From Brachycybe producta (lineage: Eukaryota > Arthropoda > Diplopoda > Playtdesmida > Andrognathidae): a stretch of 64,000 nt of DNA. Under the pieces are notes generated by a model, which saw nothing but the letters and a program-made list of their open reading frames with translations, was not told where the DNA came from and did not search any database. The stretch covers positions 1,576,001 to 1,640,000 of the forward strand of contig JAUPFP010000026.1 of the NCBI GenBank assembly GCA_036925085.1, written 5' to 3'. Below are positions 1-12,013 of this stretch, piece by piece. The position numbers were made by a program, and so were the translations under genes. Within the stretch, counting starts at the first letter, position 1, and every line of letters starts with the position of its first letter.

Positions 1-93
1 AAATAGGTGAAGACCTGCAAATGATGAATTCGCGCTCACGGAATTTAAGTTTCGAGCAATTAACACCACTGGTTGAATTGAATATAAAAGATC

Positions 94-556
94 TGTTTAT
101 TTCGCAGATAAACATCAAATTGACGAACTGGTTTTGCACACACACATACAAATATAACTTTGAGAAAAAAAAAATAAAAGAAGAGAACCTTGCCAAAATC
201 GGGCATAGGTTCGGTATATGAAAAGAAGCTGTAAAAAGCGTTTTTTGACATTCAAAATGTAACTCTTTATATACCCTGAGAATCCACAAGTCGGATTCTC
301 AGGGCACAATTCGACAATTGGTTACAACAATATTTTGGACCAAATGGACCAATCAAAAGATTGATCCATTTGTCCAAAACCATGATTCATCCCCTGTTAT
401 CACACATAGGTGATAACAGGAGAAACGAAAACAAAATCAAATTAAAAACGAATAAAATTTATTCGTGTGGAAGAAAAATTGAGGGGGAACGAAAAGGTCA
501 AGATCAACAGATATGACATCTGGGTCACTCGGTACCACAAGTACCGAGTGGCCCAG
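94..556. repeat. Chain of six hairpins
   Basis: Consecutive inverted repeats: TGTTTAT/ATAAACA at 94-114; 12-bp stem CCCTGAGAATCC at 274-304; about 20-bp imperfect stem at 333-379; 11-bp stem CCTGTTATCAC at 393-420; CGAATAAA/TTTATTCG at 449-465; 16-bp stem CTGGGTCACTCGGTAC at 520-556 with one G-T pair. The arms differ from one another, so this is not a tandem repeat. The short ORFs here are not convincing genes. Confidence 0.6.
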
Positions 557-659
557 AAGCTAAATCAAGTACAGGGTGGCGTTAAACCCAAAAAAAACGA
601 AAACGCTAAGAGCGAAAATAAGCGGCGGGCCCAAACGTCTCAATATACATGCACACACA

Positions 660-2160
660 TAAAAACAAAATGAATATACAAATGTCAGTCCCACAAAACA
701 AAATTATCCCCATTCACCACTGCCTCAGGAAGAGAGTTCCATTGTCCTAGCAAAAATCTCCCTAATTTTGTTGTGGTCAGCCCTGCCCATATATATTTAG
801 AACAATCACCACGTGTAATTTTTCCAAACAATTTCAAACTTAACTCAGCCCTGCGATGTGCCAAACTATGCCATTGTAGCACTGACAGCATCTCAGTGAC
901 ACTACCTGTAAATTTGTGCCTGCCACAAACAAACCTAGCTGCCATACGCTGAACCATTTTAACTGAATAATTGTGTGTGACAGAGTGAGGATTCCATACA
1001 CTGCAGCAATACTCAAGATGAGGCTAAACCAATGCTTGATATGCAATAGTTTTAACTTGTGCTGGGCAGGTGCTAAATGTCCTTTGACTAAAACGAAGCA
1101 TTTGTAGAGCTTTCCCAGTAACACCATCAATGTGTTTTTTTTCCAAGAAAGGTCATCTGTCATTGTAACCCCCAAGTACTTATAACACTTTACACTCCGA
1201 AAAATAGTCATTCTACCCCGAGTTAGCCTCATAACACTACACTTTCCCTCATTCAACTGAAGTTGCCATGTATTACACCATCCCTCAATTGCCTTCAAGT
1301 CTAGAGCTAATGTTTCACAGTCTTGGAAGCCATCAACCTCTTTGTAAATTAGAGTATCATCAGCAAATAGTCTACAGTTGCTGCCAACTGTGCTGCTGAG
1401 GTCATTAATAAATATCAGGAACAAAAGAGGGCCCAGCACACTACCCTGGGGTACACCAGATTTAACAGCCAACCACTCTGAGTGAGACCCATTTACAACT
1501 ACCCTTTGTTTCCTATCACTTAAAAAAGGAGTTACCCATTTGGTTACCTGCCCACAACCCATTTCCTGAAACTTGCCAGAAGTTTTGAATGTGAAACAGT
1601 GTCAAATGCCTTACAAAAGTCAAGAAACACCATGTCAACCTGTTTACCGTTGTCTAAACTCTTCTGGAGGTCATCCACTACCTGGATAAGTTGGGTCTCA
1701 CAAGAGCGCCCTCTCAGGAAACCATGTTGGTTGTCGGAAATGAGATTGTGAGGTTTGAGAAACTTAATGCAGCTGGAGTTGCCACTGAAGGTAGAGATAC
1801 AGGCCTATAGTTTGCAGCTTCGGACTTATTACCTGACAAATATTGGGGTAACATTTGCTAATTTCCACGTACTTGGAACAACCCTTTGATCAAAAGACTG
1901 CTGATAAATTAGCCGAAGAAATGGTCCCACTTCCCTAACTAATTTTATAAGAACTACTGCATGAATTCCATCTGGCCCCCACTTTTATTTTTATTAAGTG
2001 TCAATAGTTGCTTGATATAACTAGGTTGCCGAGGGAGAGGTCCAAACTGAACACAACATGGTGGTCTGTCAGTGCTTTACCATAGTAATGGGCAGGTGGG
2101 CATCAGGATTTGTCTCAACCCACCATTTTTGGGGTGGTTGCAGACCAGGCTGTCACATTC
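660..2160 (-). pseudogene. LINE reverse transcriptase fragment (CR1/Jockey-like), inverted
   Basis: Minus-strand translation shows reverse transcriptase blocks: CKAFDTVSHSKLL-like near 1600, SGVPQGSVLGPLLFLIFIND and the catalytic LFADDT near 1370, then a thumb-like CYKYLGVTMTDDLSWKK. Two frames are needed (about 957-685 and 1562-840) and further breaks occur upstream, so it is dead. The endonuclease is missing, a typical 5' truncation. The 3' part recurs at 23640-24052 and 52957-53488. Confidence 0.8.
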
Positions 2161-3740
2161 TTTTAACTCAACTTTTTTTTTTTAAGTTGGCCTTCAAGAG
2201 ACTTGAATTTCGCATGATAAAGAGATTCATAATGTCGAGCACATTATACTTCAGTATTGTGACAGTTTGCCAACAAAACAGGTAAATTTTGCCAGCATTG
2301 ATAAATGCAAAGTATTTCAGCTCCCATAGCTGATTAAATTCACGATGGTTTTTGTCTTCAATAGACCTTTTTACTTTTATAAATGCTATTTTGAGCCCGA
2401 AAGCCACCACCATAACAAACAACTACAAACTACACTAAAATAAAACCACCGTTTGATTAACCAGTTTTGGGGCAGGGCTGGAGCCGGGAGGTGTCACTTT
2501 ACTGTACTGGGAGTGAAAATGTGTGGGCTACACAACTCATCAATCCCCCACCTTAAGAACATTTGCAAAAATGGACGTGCCCTGATTGACATTTTTTGGA
2601 AAGGAGGGAGAGTTCGGAAATGTTTTCCTTTTTTCATTTATTTATTTTTTAGAATTTTTTCTTGAGTAACTTCTTTCTTTTTTCTGAAAATGTTCGCGGG
2701 CCACTCATGAGGTTGCTTCAGGCCACTAGTTTGAGACCAGTGGAATGGGTTGCCTGAATAGCAAAACAGAAGCCGAACTAGATTGAAAAATTCTGACACA
2801 TTTGAAGAACACCGAAACTGAACAAATCGCGAATCTGAATTAAGAAGAATCTGACTAACATAGAAAATGATTAACATATAAGTTAACAACATCGAATCTT
2901 AATATCTAGGAAACAGGAATTTTAAATCAGCTTGGGATATTGAAAGACTAGTGTAACACCCTGTATTTCCGCTTGCGTGTGTTACCATAGCCTTGGGGTT
3001 CCTTGTACACATACTGTAGTGCCACATTTCTGCCCCTTTCATTACCTTCTAAGACCTCAAAGTGTATAGTCACATCCGGGTTTCGGTATCTGTGGTTGGA
3101 TACCCATCAAGGCACGATCCCTTCACATGGGTGTACACAGGCCCTAGGTATAAAATTCCGTGTCTCGATTAATTTGATGCCTATTCTCTGATATCGTAAC
3201 TATGAAACAATTCATTTAATGGTCCGATGCCTAAGCAACGCCACAGTAGTAACTATTCTTTATTTAATGTAATTTATATGATTGTATGCATTAAACACGT
3301 AACTCAACAATCTGCATTCGTCTCGCCTGTCTTCATTCATTCTCTTCTCTGCAATTGCATCCATAGGAAATACCAAAGGGAACAACCCCAGGACCATTAG
3401 GAATCAAGTCTGGCTCATATATACTCTTTTGCGTAAGGCGATATCCATCCCAAACTAAGAGAATACGGACTTGATTCCCATGACAGGTACTCTACACTGT
3501 TACACTAGTGAGGGGTAATTAGTAAATGCTTGTGCCGGCTTGCTATGCTCACTGGGAACCTAATATCAACATCCTCAGTTAGGGAACTTGGGGACACGTA
3601 AAACTTATTTTTATGTGTAGTACAGTATGAGCTGCAACCTTTGGAATGAAGTCAGCCACCCCCCCCAAAACCCTCCCACTTGTATCATTCTCCATTGTTA
3701 ACTTTCAGTGCTATTCAGATTTGAGATTATTCATTTTCGT
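2161..3740. other. No gene recognised
   Basis: AT-rich sequence with scattered short ORFs lacking family motifs. I see no splice-supported exon and no clear terminal repeats. Confidence 0.5.
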
Positions 3741-3747
3741 TGCAAAC

Positions 3748-3813
3748 TACATAACCAACCAATTAGAAGTTGCGTTCGTCATAAAAACGGCGGAGCCAAC
3801 TTCTGTTCTTCTG
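3748..3813. mobile_element. Half copy of GC-box/CRE MITE
   Basis: Contains CCAACCAATTAGAAGTTGCG, then GTCATAAAAACGGCGGAGCC, matching the right half of the copies at 7467 and 42495. The left half is absent. Confidence 0.6.
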
Positions 3814-3869
3814 GACATAGCCTCCTATAGGATACAGGCATGCCAGCTTTGAAATTTAGATACCTGTAA

Positions 3870-4260
3870 AATGGCTGCCATTTGCCCAATGTACTTGCCA
3901 GGCAACGCAACCTGTGAATGCTTACAAATGTTTACAAATGCTTACAAATTTTGTTGTGTATTCTATTGGTTTTGACTCATTTAAAAGTGTGCTATACGGT
4001 TATTTCTTAAGAAAAATTAAGTTGGTTTTCAATTTTGTTTTAATTTATTTTATTAATTTGTTCAAAAATGTTTATGTTCAATATAAGTGATTTTTTTTAA
4101 ATTGATTTTTTCCCCCATAATATTTTTTTTCATATTTTTCTTTTTTTTTTTAAATTGCATTTTTTAAATTTGCTATAAATCCCACAAATAATTTTATTTT
4201 AAATATATTTACATAATTTACAATAAAAACATTTAGGAATTTCATTAGTTGGCTAATTAA
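3870..4260. other. AT-rich spacer with short repeats
   Basis: Starts with three near repeats of TGCTTACAAA and then becomes poly-T/A-rich. No gene features seen. Confidence 0.5.
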
Positions 4261-7160
4261 AATGCATGTGTGATGCAAGAGTGAAACTCAACTCCAAATT
4301 GGATTTTACGGATTCCATCTCAAGCAGCAAAGGGAGGACCTCAACACGTGTGTCGAGAGGACAAGTGGACTGTTTGAAAAGGAACAATCATAAAGTCATC
4401 GACAAGTGTGACGGTAAAAGAGACTTAACACTAACTTTTTAGGATGATAACTGAAGTTACCAACAAAATGAGTCGTAGTCAGCGTTACTTTGGTCGGAAT
4501 CATGACCGATCTGAGGAGGATCGGCGACTTTCGAGTTCCGATGGTCGCAGATCTAACCAAGGTTGGAATCGGTTACAACCTGGAAATCAAAGAGTAAGAG
4601 TGCAGGAGGTGCCTTCATCAATGTGGCCCATGAGAATAGAGGAATCAAAGCATGCTTACGAGGAATGAGAGGACCGTATCGACAATGTCCCTAGGGACGA
4701 CAAGAGTTTTGCGAATTTCTTCATCCCGTTAACGGATTCATCCCCGGGGAGCAGCCCCTCCAGGAAGGGGATAAGGACGACGGGAAGAGCAACTCGAGGA
4801 CCTGGAGTTGAAAAGAGTGCTCGAGAAACACGCACTCTCCGAGCATGTTCAGTATTGTGACGTATATTATCTCAGTGAAGCCTATGGGCCACAGGAGGAG
4901 GAGGGTCTTTTGGGTTCCAATGAGCCTGCCCCTTCTGTTGAGCCTATACCAGAAGAAACTACTGTATCTGCTCACGTTACAAGCGGGGTCGAAACAGGAG
5001 CCATCAGGAAGAAGACACCGAAACAAGTCAAAAAGAGGGATGGCCTTCCTACTTCTACCAATGATGAGTCCCACGCAGAAGGCCAAAAAGATCCTGGGCG
5101 TTCTAAACCTCAGAAGCACCGGACGAATCGACAAAGGAAGAAGGTATTAGCGAGGGACGTGCCTAAGCAGCCTGACACTCCGGGAACCACAGTGTGACAC
5201 CACCCACACATGTGCCAGCTGCACATGTGTGAGCGAGGACGCTCCCTTTGATCCTCTTTCGCCGGATGGCACCCTGTGGTGTCCAAAAATGACCATTCTC
5301 AAAAAGACATTAGCGTGACAGTTTTAACAATGACGAAAGACAGAGTTTCCAAAAATAGAAACTTCAAACAGAAAGTTTGAAGTTTCTCAGTTAGAAACGG
5401 CCAATAATTTCAGAATTATTTCTCTGGAATTATGCCAATTCCTCTGAGAATTTGCTTCCAAATAAGGAGATATTTGGGGAGCAGGACTGGCCAATGGGCA
5501 GGTCCTAGAATCGAGTGGCCCCTCTCAAGGGCCAAAACATAAAAGTGCTTGTACAAGGCAAGCTCAGGGCTGATTCTTGTTGATTTGAAGTTTAAGAGGT
5601 CGATGTTGTAATTCATCCAAAAGATAGAATATTCTAAGTCGGAATTCTTTCTGGAGTTAGAATATTTTCAAGTTATCAGTCACTTATATTTATGCAATCG
5701 TTTTATTTCGACTATGTATCGCATAATCTACAATAAACCAGTTGGTTAAGAGGAAAGTCTTTTTATTGTGAAATCATCATTGTTTCTTTAATTTGTGGGA
5801 ACTAGGAGTCCCATACAAACGGAACCCCAAAAGACACAACATGCCGAGGAGTCCAACTCCAACCTGAGGCGGAAGCGCGGCCAAGGGCCATGCATCCAGG
5901 TCATCAAGTCGACCTGGATCACCCGGCAGGTTGCAGAGCCCAAGCTTGAGAGGTGCAGAGCGGCATACAATCTCGACTTGACTGGCTGGCACAGGGCCAG
6001 CCACCACAACAGAAGCAGAAAGAAGAAAAGAAATACCTGGACAACAAGGGTCAGCAGCCATATCACAAAATGGTGACCCGCCTGGAAGGAATCCAGGCAT
6101 ATTACAACAGCGTTGACCACAGACCCCGAAAGAGAAAGATTCAAAGCCCAGGTGAAGGATTTCAAGGCAATTTGCCGAGAGACCCGTAATGCTGGGGTCA
6201 CACTACAAAGGTTGTTGGAGGAGCCTACAGAGCTGGCGGAGGTCCTCATCGAACTACCTGATGACGACATTGTGACGAAAGAAAGCCCCTCCATTGAGTG
6301 ATGGAGAACTAGAGGATCCTATGGAGCTGGACACTTCTTCATTCACTACTAAACGAGCTCCTTCACTGGTGAATTCAGATGTTCAGCCTAAAAAGAAAAA
6401 GTGCAAGAAGCACCCATGCCATTTGGACTGCGATCAAGCCCGGGCTGTCCTTTTCAGGACCAAAAAGGCCGGGTTTGTGATAACATACAGGCAGATAGGG
6501 GAGGAAACTGCAGCAGCAACCTCAGCATCAGCAGTACCCTCTGTCCAGTGAAAGACAGCTCAACTGCCACTGAGGGAAGTGAGGAGGCATGACCGGACCC
6601 TTTTCAAGAGTATGCTGAACAGGCTGTTGGGACCTGTTGAACACCACCTGTTATCCCTTTTGATCGGGACCTGCCAGAGGAGCATTGATTGCAATGACAT
6701 TGAATGCCTATTTGAGGGAAGGGAGGTGGCATTTGGGGCAAATGTCATTCTGAGAGCCGCTGACTCTCCTCAAAGACGTTGTTCATTGCGGTGAACCACC
6801 ACTAATGAGTTGCTGCTGAATAACAGATGGGTCATTTGACAGCAGGACACTAAAGCAACAGGGACACTACTTGGGACTGTTCGATCTCGAGGAGTCGACA
6901 CCGAAACTTTCCACCAGTGGTACCAAAGAGATTCATCGTGAATGTCACCATCTGCGGCAAGTTGGCAACCGCCATCATCTTCCACGGACGTCACATCATG
7001 GAAATATTCTACTTTCCCCTGGAAGTTGGCCTTACCAGCTTACAAGGTCAGCTTAAGACAGTTCTGTGCTGCCAATTTCCAGCGAGGACAATTTGGGAAA
7101 TACAGCGTGCAGGTGACTTATCTCCTTCAGCAAACAATTCTCTTTAATACCTTCGTTGTT
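4260..7160 (+). pseudogene. Unrecognised GC-richer block of broken ORFs, possibly a decayed mobile element
   Basis: Base composition is clearly richer in GC than the flanks. Plus-strand ORFs follow one another with stops and frame changes: 4444-4668 (Arg/Ser-rich, charged), 4808-5197 (129 residues, acidic then very basic), 6113-6301, 6294-6551 (contains a nuclear-localisation-like PKKKKCKK) and 6579-6794. The 6113 and 6294 ORFs look like one reading frame broken by a frameshift. I recognise no domain and no terminal repeats. A gag-like or DNA-transposon accessory protein is possible; a host pseudogene is also possible. Confidence 0.35.
5205..5534. repeat. Second hairpin chain
   Basis: 11-bp stem CACACATGTGC at 5205-5231; 12-bp stem GAAACTTCAAAC at 5358-5386; a stem around CCAAATA/TATTTGG at 5454-5482; an imperfect stem AGGACTGGCC at 5484-5507; TGGCCC/GGGCCA at 5516-5534. 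Arms are unrelated to one another and to the chain at 94-556. Confidence 0.5.
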
Positions 7161-7466
7161 TTTTTTTTTAAAAGTTCTCTTTTCTTGAATTTGGGAAGAG
7201 GTATCTATCTTTGTAGCATTACAGTTGAATTCGTTTCAGTACTATTTCTTTAAAAAAAAAGGAAAAATAATCTTTCTTTACTGTTAAGAAAAAAAAATGT
7301 AAAAATTTTATTCATAAAAATTACAACATAAAAATATATATAAATGTAACAAGTGGGCTCTGAATGGAGTTATCTTCAGAAGGGTAGGTTAATCTTAAGC
7401 TCACCTGATATCCTTTGTAAAATTCCTTTGTCCTGTTTTCTAATTGTCTGTACTCTTGACAGACAT
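7160..7466. other. AT-rich spacer
   Basis: Homopolymer-rich A/T sequence; no gene or repeat boundary seen. Confidence 0.4.
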
Positions 7467-7657
7467 TTAGAAATCGGGAAGAACATAAGTTGGCTCCTCC
7501 TTTTCTTATGACAAACGCAACTTCTAATTGGTTGGTTATGTAGTCTGACGTCGCATGCCCCGCCCTTTTCAATTGGTGAACCACGCAACAAACCAAATAG
7601 AAGTTGCCAGTTGTCATAAAAAGGGCGGAGCCAACATATGTTCTTCCCGATTTCTAA
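7467..7657. mobile_element. GC-box/CRE MITE copy
   Basis: Terminal inverted repeats TTAGAAATCGGGAAGAAC and CTTCCCGATTTCTAA; internal CCGCCC and GGGCGGAGCC boxes. The central palindrome is degenerate (TGACGTCG). Confidence 0.8.
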
Positions 7658-7989
7658 AGAAGAAGAAGAATAGCATTTATTGCTCTCTGGTCACCAACGT
7701 GACTAGCCGACAAATGACTCAGAATACAGATCATTACAATAATGTACATACATTGAAAACAAATAATCATAAATGTGAAAACAAGCGAAATAACATGGAA
7801 GTGAATAGGTACAGTGTGTACTCTTGTGCAGCTCCTTTGATATTGCTGTGACAGAAATCCATGACCTAGAAATCAGTTACTCAAGCCGCTTCTATGGAGC
7901 TGACATTTTGAAAAGGATTAGATTCGCCATTTTGAAAAGGATTAGAAAAGACATTTTATCATAGTAGTCTATGGAAACTTGTGCACATG

Positions 7990-8560
7990 CGCATAAAAAT
8001 TCTGTCACAAGATAATGGGCCTGTTTCCGTTCTGTGTATCTCAGGGGGCGGACATTGGGGTTGAATCTTGTACTGTATTGCAATCCATGTTATTTTTTAC
8101 CCACGTTTTACTCAATTTTCAAACTTCAATTCTATTCTGAATATCCTGTAAAACGCGAATAAAAAGTAAAATATCTTTCCATAATACTCGTGCTGTAATA
8201 CTCTGCTGTGAATCTTAGTGAATTTCGTACATGATTTTCTTCAATGTCGTTCCCCTTGGTGTATCGCCTCATGTTTTTCTAGTGATAAAATTACCTTTCT
8301 AATAATTTTAGTCTATCGGCGATGGATCGATACGAATCGATAAGATTGAATCGTGAGTACTCTGCTGTATAGGATAAATTGGCCACCTATGTCCTATGTT
8401 TGGTTTGGAAATTGTAAGCGATAGTAATATTATAAATTTCATTGCTTTCATTTCAATGCTATGAAAATCTGAAAAAATCTTATAAAAGTCAATGGAAATT
8501 GATAAATTTCATCGTAAGATTCAACACAAAACTAGGTGAGAGACGAATTTTATTTTGTTA
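7990..8560. mobile_element. Diverged fragment related to the 12116-13228 foldback
   Basis: The stretches TTGAATCTTGTACTGTAT and TAAAACGCGAATAAAAAGTA near 8060-8180 match parts of the foldback at 12116-13228. Boundaries are unclear. Confidence 0.5.
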
Positions 8561-8954
8561 CATCATTTCTTAGGTGGTCGGTTATTTGTCGGAATAAAGC
8601 CAACTGTGAGTTATGACGTAATTCAATGGCCGTTTTTGTTAACGTTTTTGATAACACGGGCTGTGTTGTATATACTTTTATAATTGTTTTATTATTAAAA
8701 ATGGCTAAGTTCGATAGGAGAGAGTACATTTTTTTTTCAAAACTAAAGTAGTCTAAGGCCTGCTTTAATAAACCTCATTTAGTTTTACATATTGTCTACT
8801 GACAGTAAAAAAAAAACGGCGAATTCATATAAGGAATGGTGAATAAGGGAAGTGACATAGACTGAATTAAATCCCACTGAATTTGCGTTTGTGTAAGGCT
8901 TTGACGAGAAGCGCCAATATGTTTCAATGCAAAGGAACGCAGAATTTGTTTTGA

Positions 8955-9577
8955 GTCAGACTAAAGCACGGAAACGGACGGAAACGCCCAGAAAAATCAA
9001 TATTAGGCTACTATAAGCGTTACAAGAAGGACACGGAAAATACGTGTAGACACAGGAAAGCACGGAAAACACACAGGGAAAAGCGCAGAAAACTCATACA
9101 AACACACGGAAAAGCACGTAAAACACACGGAAAACGCTTACGAACACACGGAAAAGCGCGGAAAACGCTTACGAACACACGGAAAAGCGCGGAAAACGCT
9201 TACGAACACACGGAAAAGCGCGGAAAACACGAACACACGGAAAATCACGGAAAATGCTTACATACACACGGAAAACACTTACATACACACGGAAAACACT
9301 TACAAACACAAACATTTTCCCGTGTGTTTATAAGTGTTTTCCGTGTTTGCAAGTATTTTCCGTGTGTTTGCAAGTATTTTCTGTGCTTTTCCATGTGTTT
9401 GTAAGTGTTTTTCGCGCTGTTCCGTGTGTTTGTGTTTGTATGAGTTTTTCGTGTTTTCCGTGCTTTCCCATGTGTCTACACGTAGTTTCCGTGCCTTGTA
9501 ACGCTTATAGTAGCCTAACATTTATTTTTTCCGCGCGTTTCCGTCAGTTTCTATAAGTTTCCGTGTTTTAGTCTGAC
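8955..9577. mobile_element. Foldback element built on a CACACGGAAAA minisatellite
   Basis: The left arm GTCAGACTAAAGCACGGAAA and the right arm TTTCCGTGTTTTAGTCTGAC are inverted. Both arms carry GGCTACTATAAGCGTTACAA or its complement. Between them, units such as CACACGGAAAAGCGCGGAAA repeat on the left and reappear inverted on the right. The ORFs at 9254-9556 are translations of this repeat and not genes. Confidence 0.75.
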
Positions 9578-9676
9578 CCATTTTTTTAATTCTATTTCTA
9601 GTATGTTCTTTTCTTTTTTTTTCCCTGTTTCCACTAAAGAAATTTATTACACAGAGAAAATTTCTAGTAAAGAAAA

Positions 9677-9904
9677 ATGATAGTTTGCTATCCATCCACA
9701 CTTGTCTTAAGAGGGTGTGGGGGAACTTGTAGCATTGGCAAAACAGCAAATGGATCAAAAACCAAGTCAATAGACTTGGCTTTTATCAAAAAACGGCCAA
9801 AAGTCGAAAAATATCTAAATGCTTTAGCTAAAAGCTCTGAAAATGCCGCAGGAGTGCTCAATTTGCCACAAAATATTGCCAACTATCCAAAACACTTTTA
9901 TTAA
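9677..9904 (+). CDS. Unrecognised 75-codon ORF, doubtful
   Basis: A short open stretch between two elements, containing SIDLAFIKKRPKVEKYLNAL. No domain, splice support or homologue is recognised; it may be chance or a transposon remnant. Confidence 0.12.
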   Translation: MIVCYPSTLVLRGCGGTCSIGKTANGSKTKSIDLAFIKKRPKVEKYLNALAKSSENAAGVLNLPQNIANYPKHFY

Positions 9905-9987
9905 AAAACAGAACTTAGTAACTTACTGGTAATATAGATTTTAGCCTTTTTTAACATGCATGGGGGCCATCACCTCACTGGCCAATA

Positions 9988-10270
9988 CAGGAGAATCTCG
10001 ATTATCCGAGCGAATGTGAACCAAGAAGAGCTCGAGTACGGTCAAAGGCGGTCAACACGTAAAAGTAACCTATTACTACCTAGAACTACCTATCCCCATT
10101 ACTTTGCACTCATTCATACGAACATAAACAACTCTTTAACCCTTCACTTAGTCTTTATGTAAAAAATACAACTTTTTGCAAGCAACCATAACCCGAGTGA
10201 TTGAATTGCCACAACAAACAAAAAAAGATTAGCCTGGATAACACGGTACCTTGGATAATAGAGACTACTG
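9988..10270. mobile_element. pogo/Tigger-like MITE
   Basis: Begins CAGGAGAATCTCGATTATCC and ends TGGATAATAGAGACTACTG, flanked on both sides by TA. TA target duplication and CAG termini fit the Tc1/mariner-pogo group. A second copy lies at 37283-37543. Confidence 0.65.
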
Positions 10271-10349
10271 TATATTAAAAAAATTACCACAATTAGGAGA
10301 AAATTTAGGGCAACTTGAAATTTTGGTAAAACATTTCAAGCCTACAAAT

Positions 10350-10773
10350 AATTTTAAAAAACCAGAACAAAATCAGCACATGCGCCAATGTGTTGGCTTC
10401 ACTGTAGTTTAATTGTGGTTTTTTAAAATTAATTTTAGCTATTTTTACGAGCATTTTAATGGATTTATTTCTTATTTGGGCGTATACTCAATGGAGTTTA
10501 ACATAAGAGTTAGAAATTCGCGATTTTTGAAATAGTTTTTAAAAAATATAACCGCACTTACCAATTTTTTGTCATTCTATCACTCGATCAGCATATATTT
10601 AAGGTGCACGTTGCATTTCGAAAATTTAGTATTGGACAACTTTAAATATGAAAAATAAACATTCAAAAATGAACACTTTTTCTTTAACAGTGGGTCTATG
10701 GGGCTCAATAGAAAAACGATGCTTAGTGCTCTTTGCGGAGATTTTTCGAAGTAATTTTGTGATGTTAGGCTCT
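10350..10773. mobile_element. TTAA foldback family, right half
   Basis: The right arm only, ending TTTTGTGATGTTAGGCTC followed by TTAA. It ends 117 bases upstream of the SCHIP1 exon at 10891. Confidence 0.75.
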
Positions 10774-10890
10774 TTAAGTTTCATCCGTATAATTACTAAA
10801 TTCAACAGCAATTATTTATTTTGATATACGTGTATATTTTGATTCCGTACTAAGACTTTTTATCATTTTAATTTTAACGTTTTGATACAG

Positions 10891-12013
10891 GTTCTCCAGT
10901 CGCCCGCAATCCTTAGATGTGTCTCAAAATCTATTACTACAGCAGTCTCCTATTGAACTAGAGCAGAGTGATACTGAATCAACTAACCAATTGATGTTAA
11001 TGTCCTCTCCGGAAGATAGATCTTTTCGTGAAGAGGATATTTCCAATCTTGCAGCGTATGAAGACAACGTTTTTAAAAAGTCTTTCAATAAAATCGATGA
11101 GATTTACGAAAACGAAGATGAATGCAAAGAACAGGTTGTCCGTGATCTAAATGATGATAAAATTATGATTGATTCATTAGCCCCGATTGTACATAGACGA
11201 GTGGCTGTGATTACGTCACCACCGACTCGAGGTCACGAAGAGAGCGATCAAGAATTTGCTCGTCGATTACGAAAGCACAATTACCTCAGTCTTGCACAGG
11301 AGTTTGTAGACAGAAAAGCAGCTCAAGAAGAAGCGTATCAGTCTCGGTTAAATTCTGATTTATGTAATTCTAGCATTGGCATTGTAGAGGGGTCGAAGAA
11401 CAAGAAAAACAATGAGAAAGGTTCTAATGATAATTTATCGGAACGTGGTAATCACGAGTGTTTTTATAATATTCCACCCGAACAATATTTAAGCGAATTT
11501 ACTGCTAACCATAATGCCATTCATCATCACCATCAACGTTCACTGTTAACTAACGAGTCATGCCTACATAATAGACAACAAGCAATCGAACACTTAATCA
11601 CTTCTCCGAAGCATGCAATCCCCCGCCACTTGCCCTCGACTCGATCGTTAGCTTGTTGTTCGGAGGTTTTGTCAACAGTAGCCTCCGATGATCTTCCTGC
11701 GAATGTTGCAAAGATGGTGTCGTTTTGCCCGCCAGCCAATGCTACGTATCGAATGAACGAGGATTTGTGCTTGGGTTCGAATTCGGCACCTTCGAAGCTG
11801 ATCGATCAAAGCTTAAATCGAGCCAGACGCCATACGTATTGCGACAATAAGTGTGCAGCAATCAAAGATGAAGTTTTATCTTCGGCATACTCGGAAGTTA
11901 GTGTCGGCCGCTTTGATGTGTATAATATGGAGACAACCCTGCCTGCAATCGACTGGAATGCTATGGAGGAGTATTTGTCAAAAGCTGTCAAAGAACAAGT
12001 TTTCATTCAAACG
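10891..12013 (+). CDS. SCHIP1: SCHIP1 large N-proximal exon
   Basis: The exon runs from acceptor TTTTGATACAG to donor ACG|GTAAAC. It is open for 374 codons, begins with the last base of a split codon and ends in phase 0. It encodes a low-complexity acidic and Ser/Asn/His-rich segment, with one ordered-looking stretch near [20 protein letters not shown]. There is no in-frame ATG at the front: the codon at 10919 is GTG, so this is an internal exon and not a first exon. Confidence 0.85.

Noticed and set aside
9000..9560. CRISPR-like array
   Set aside because: Units are tandem with no unique spacers of constant length, they invert at the middle, and the genome is eukaryotic.
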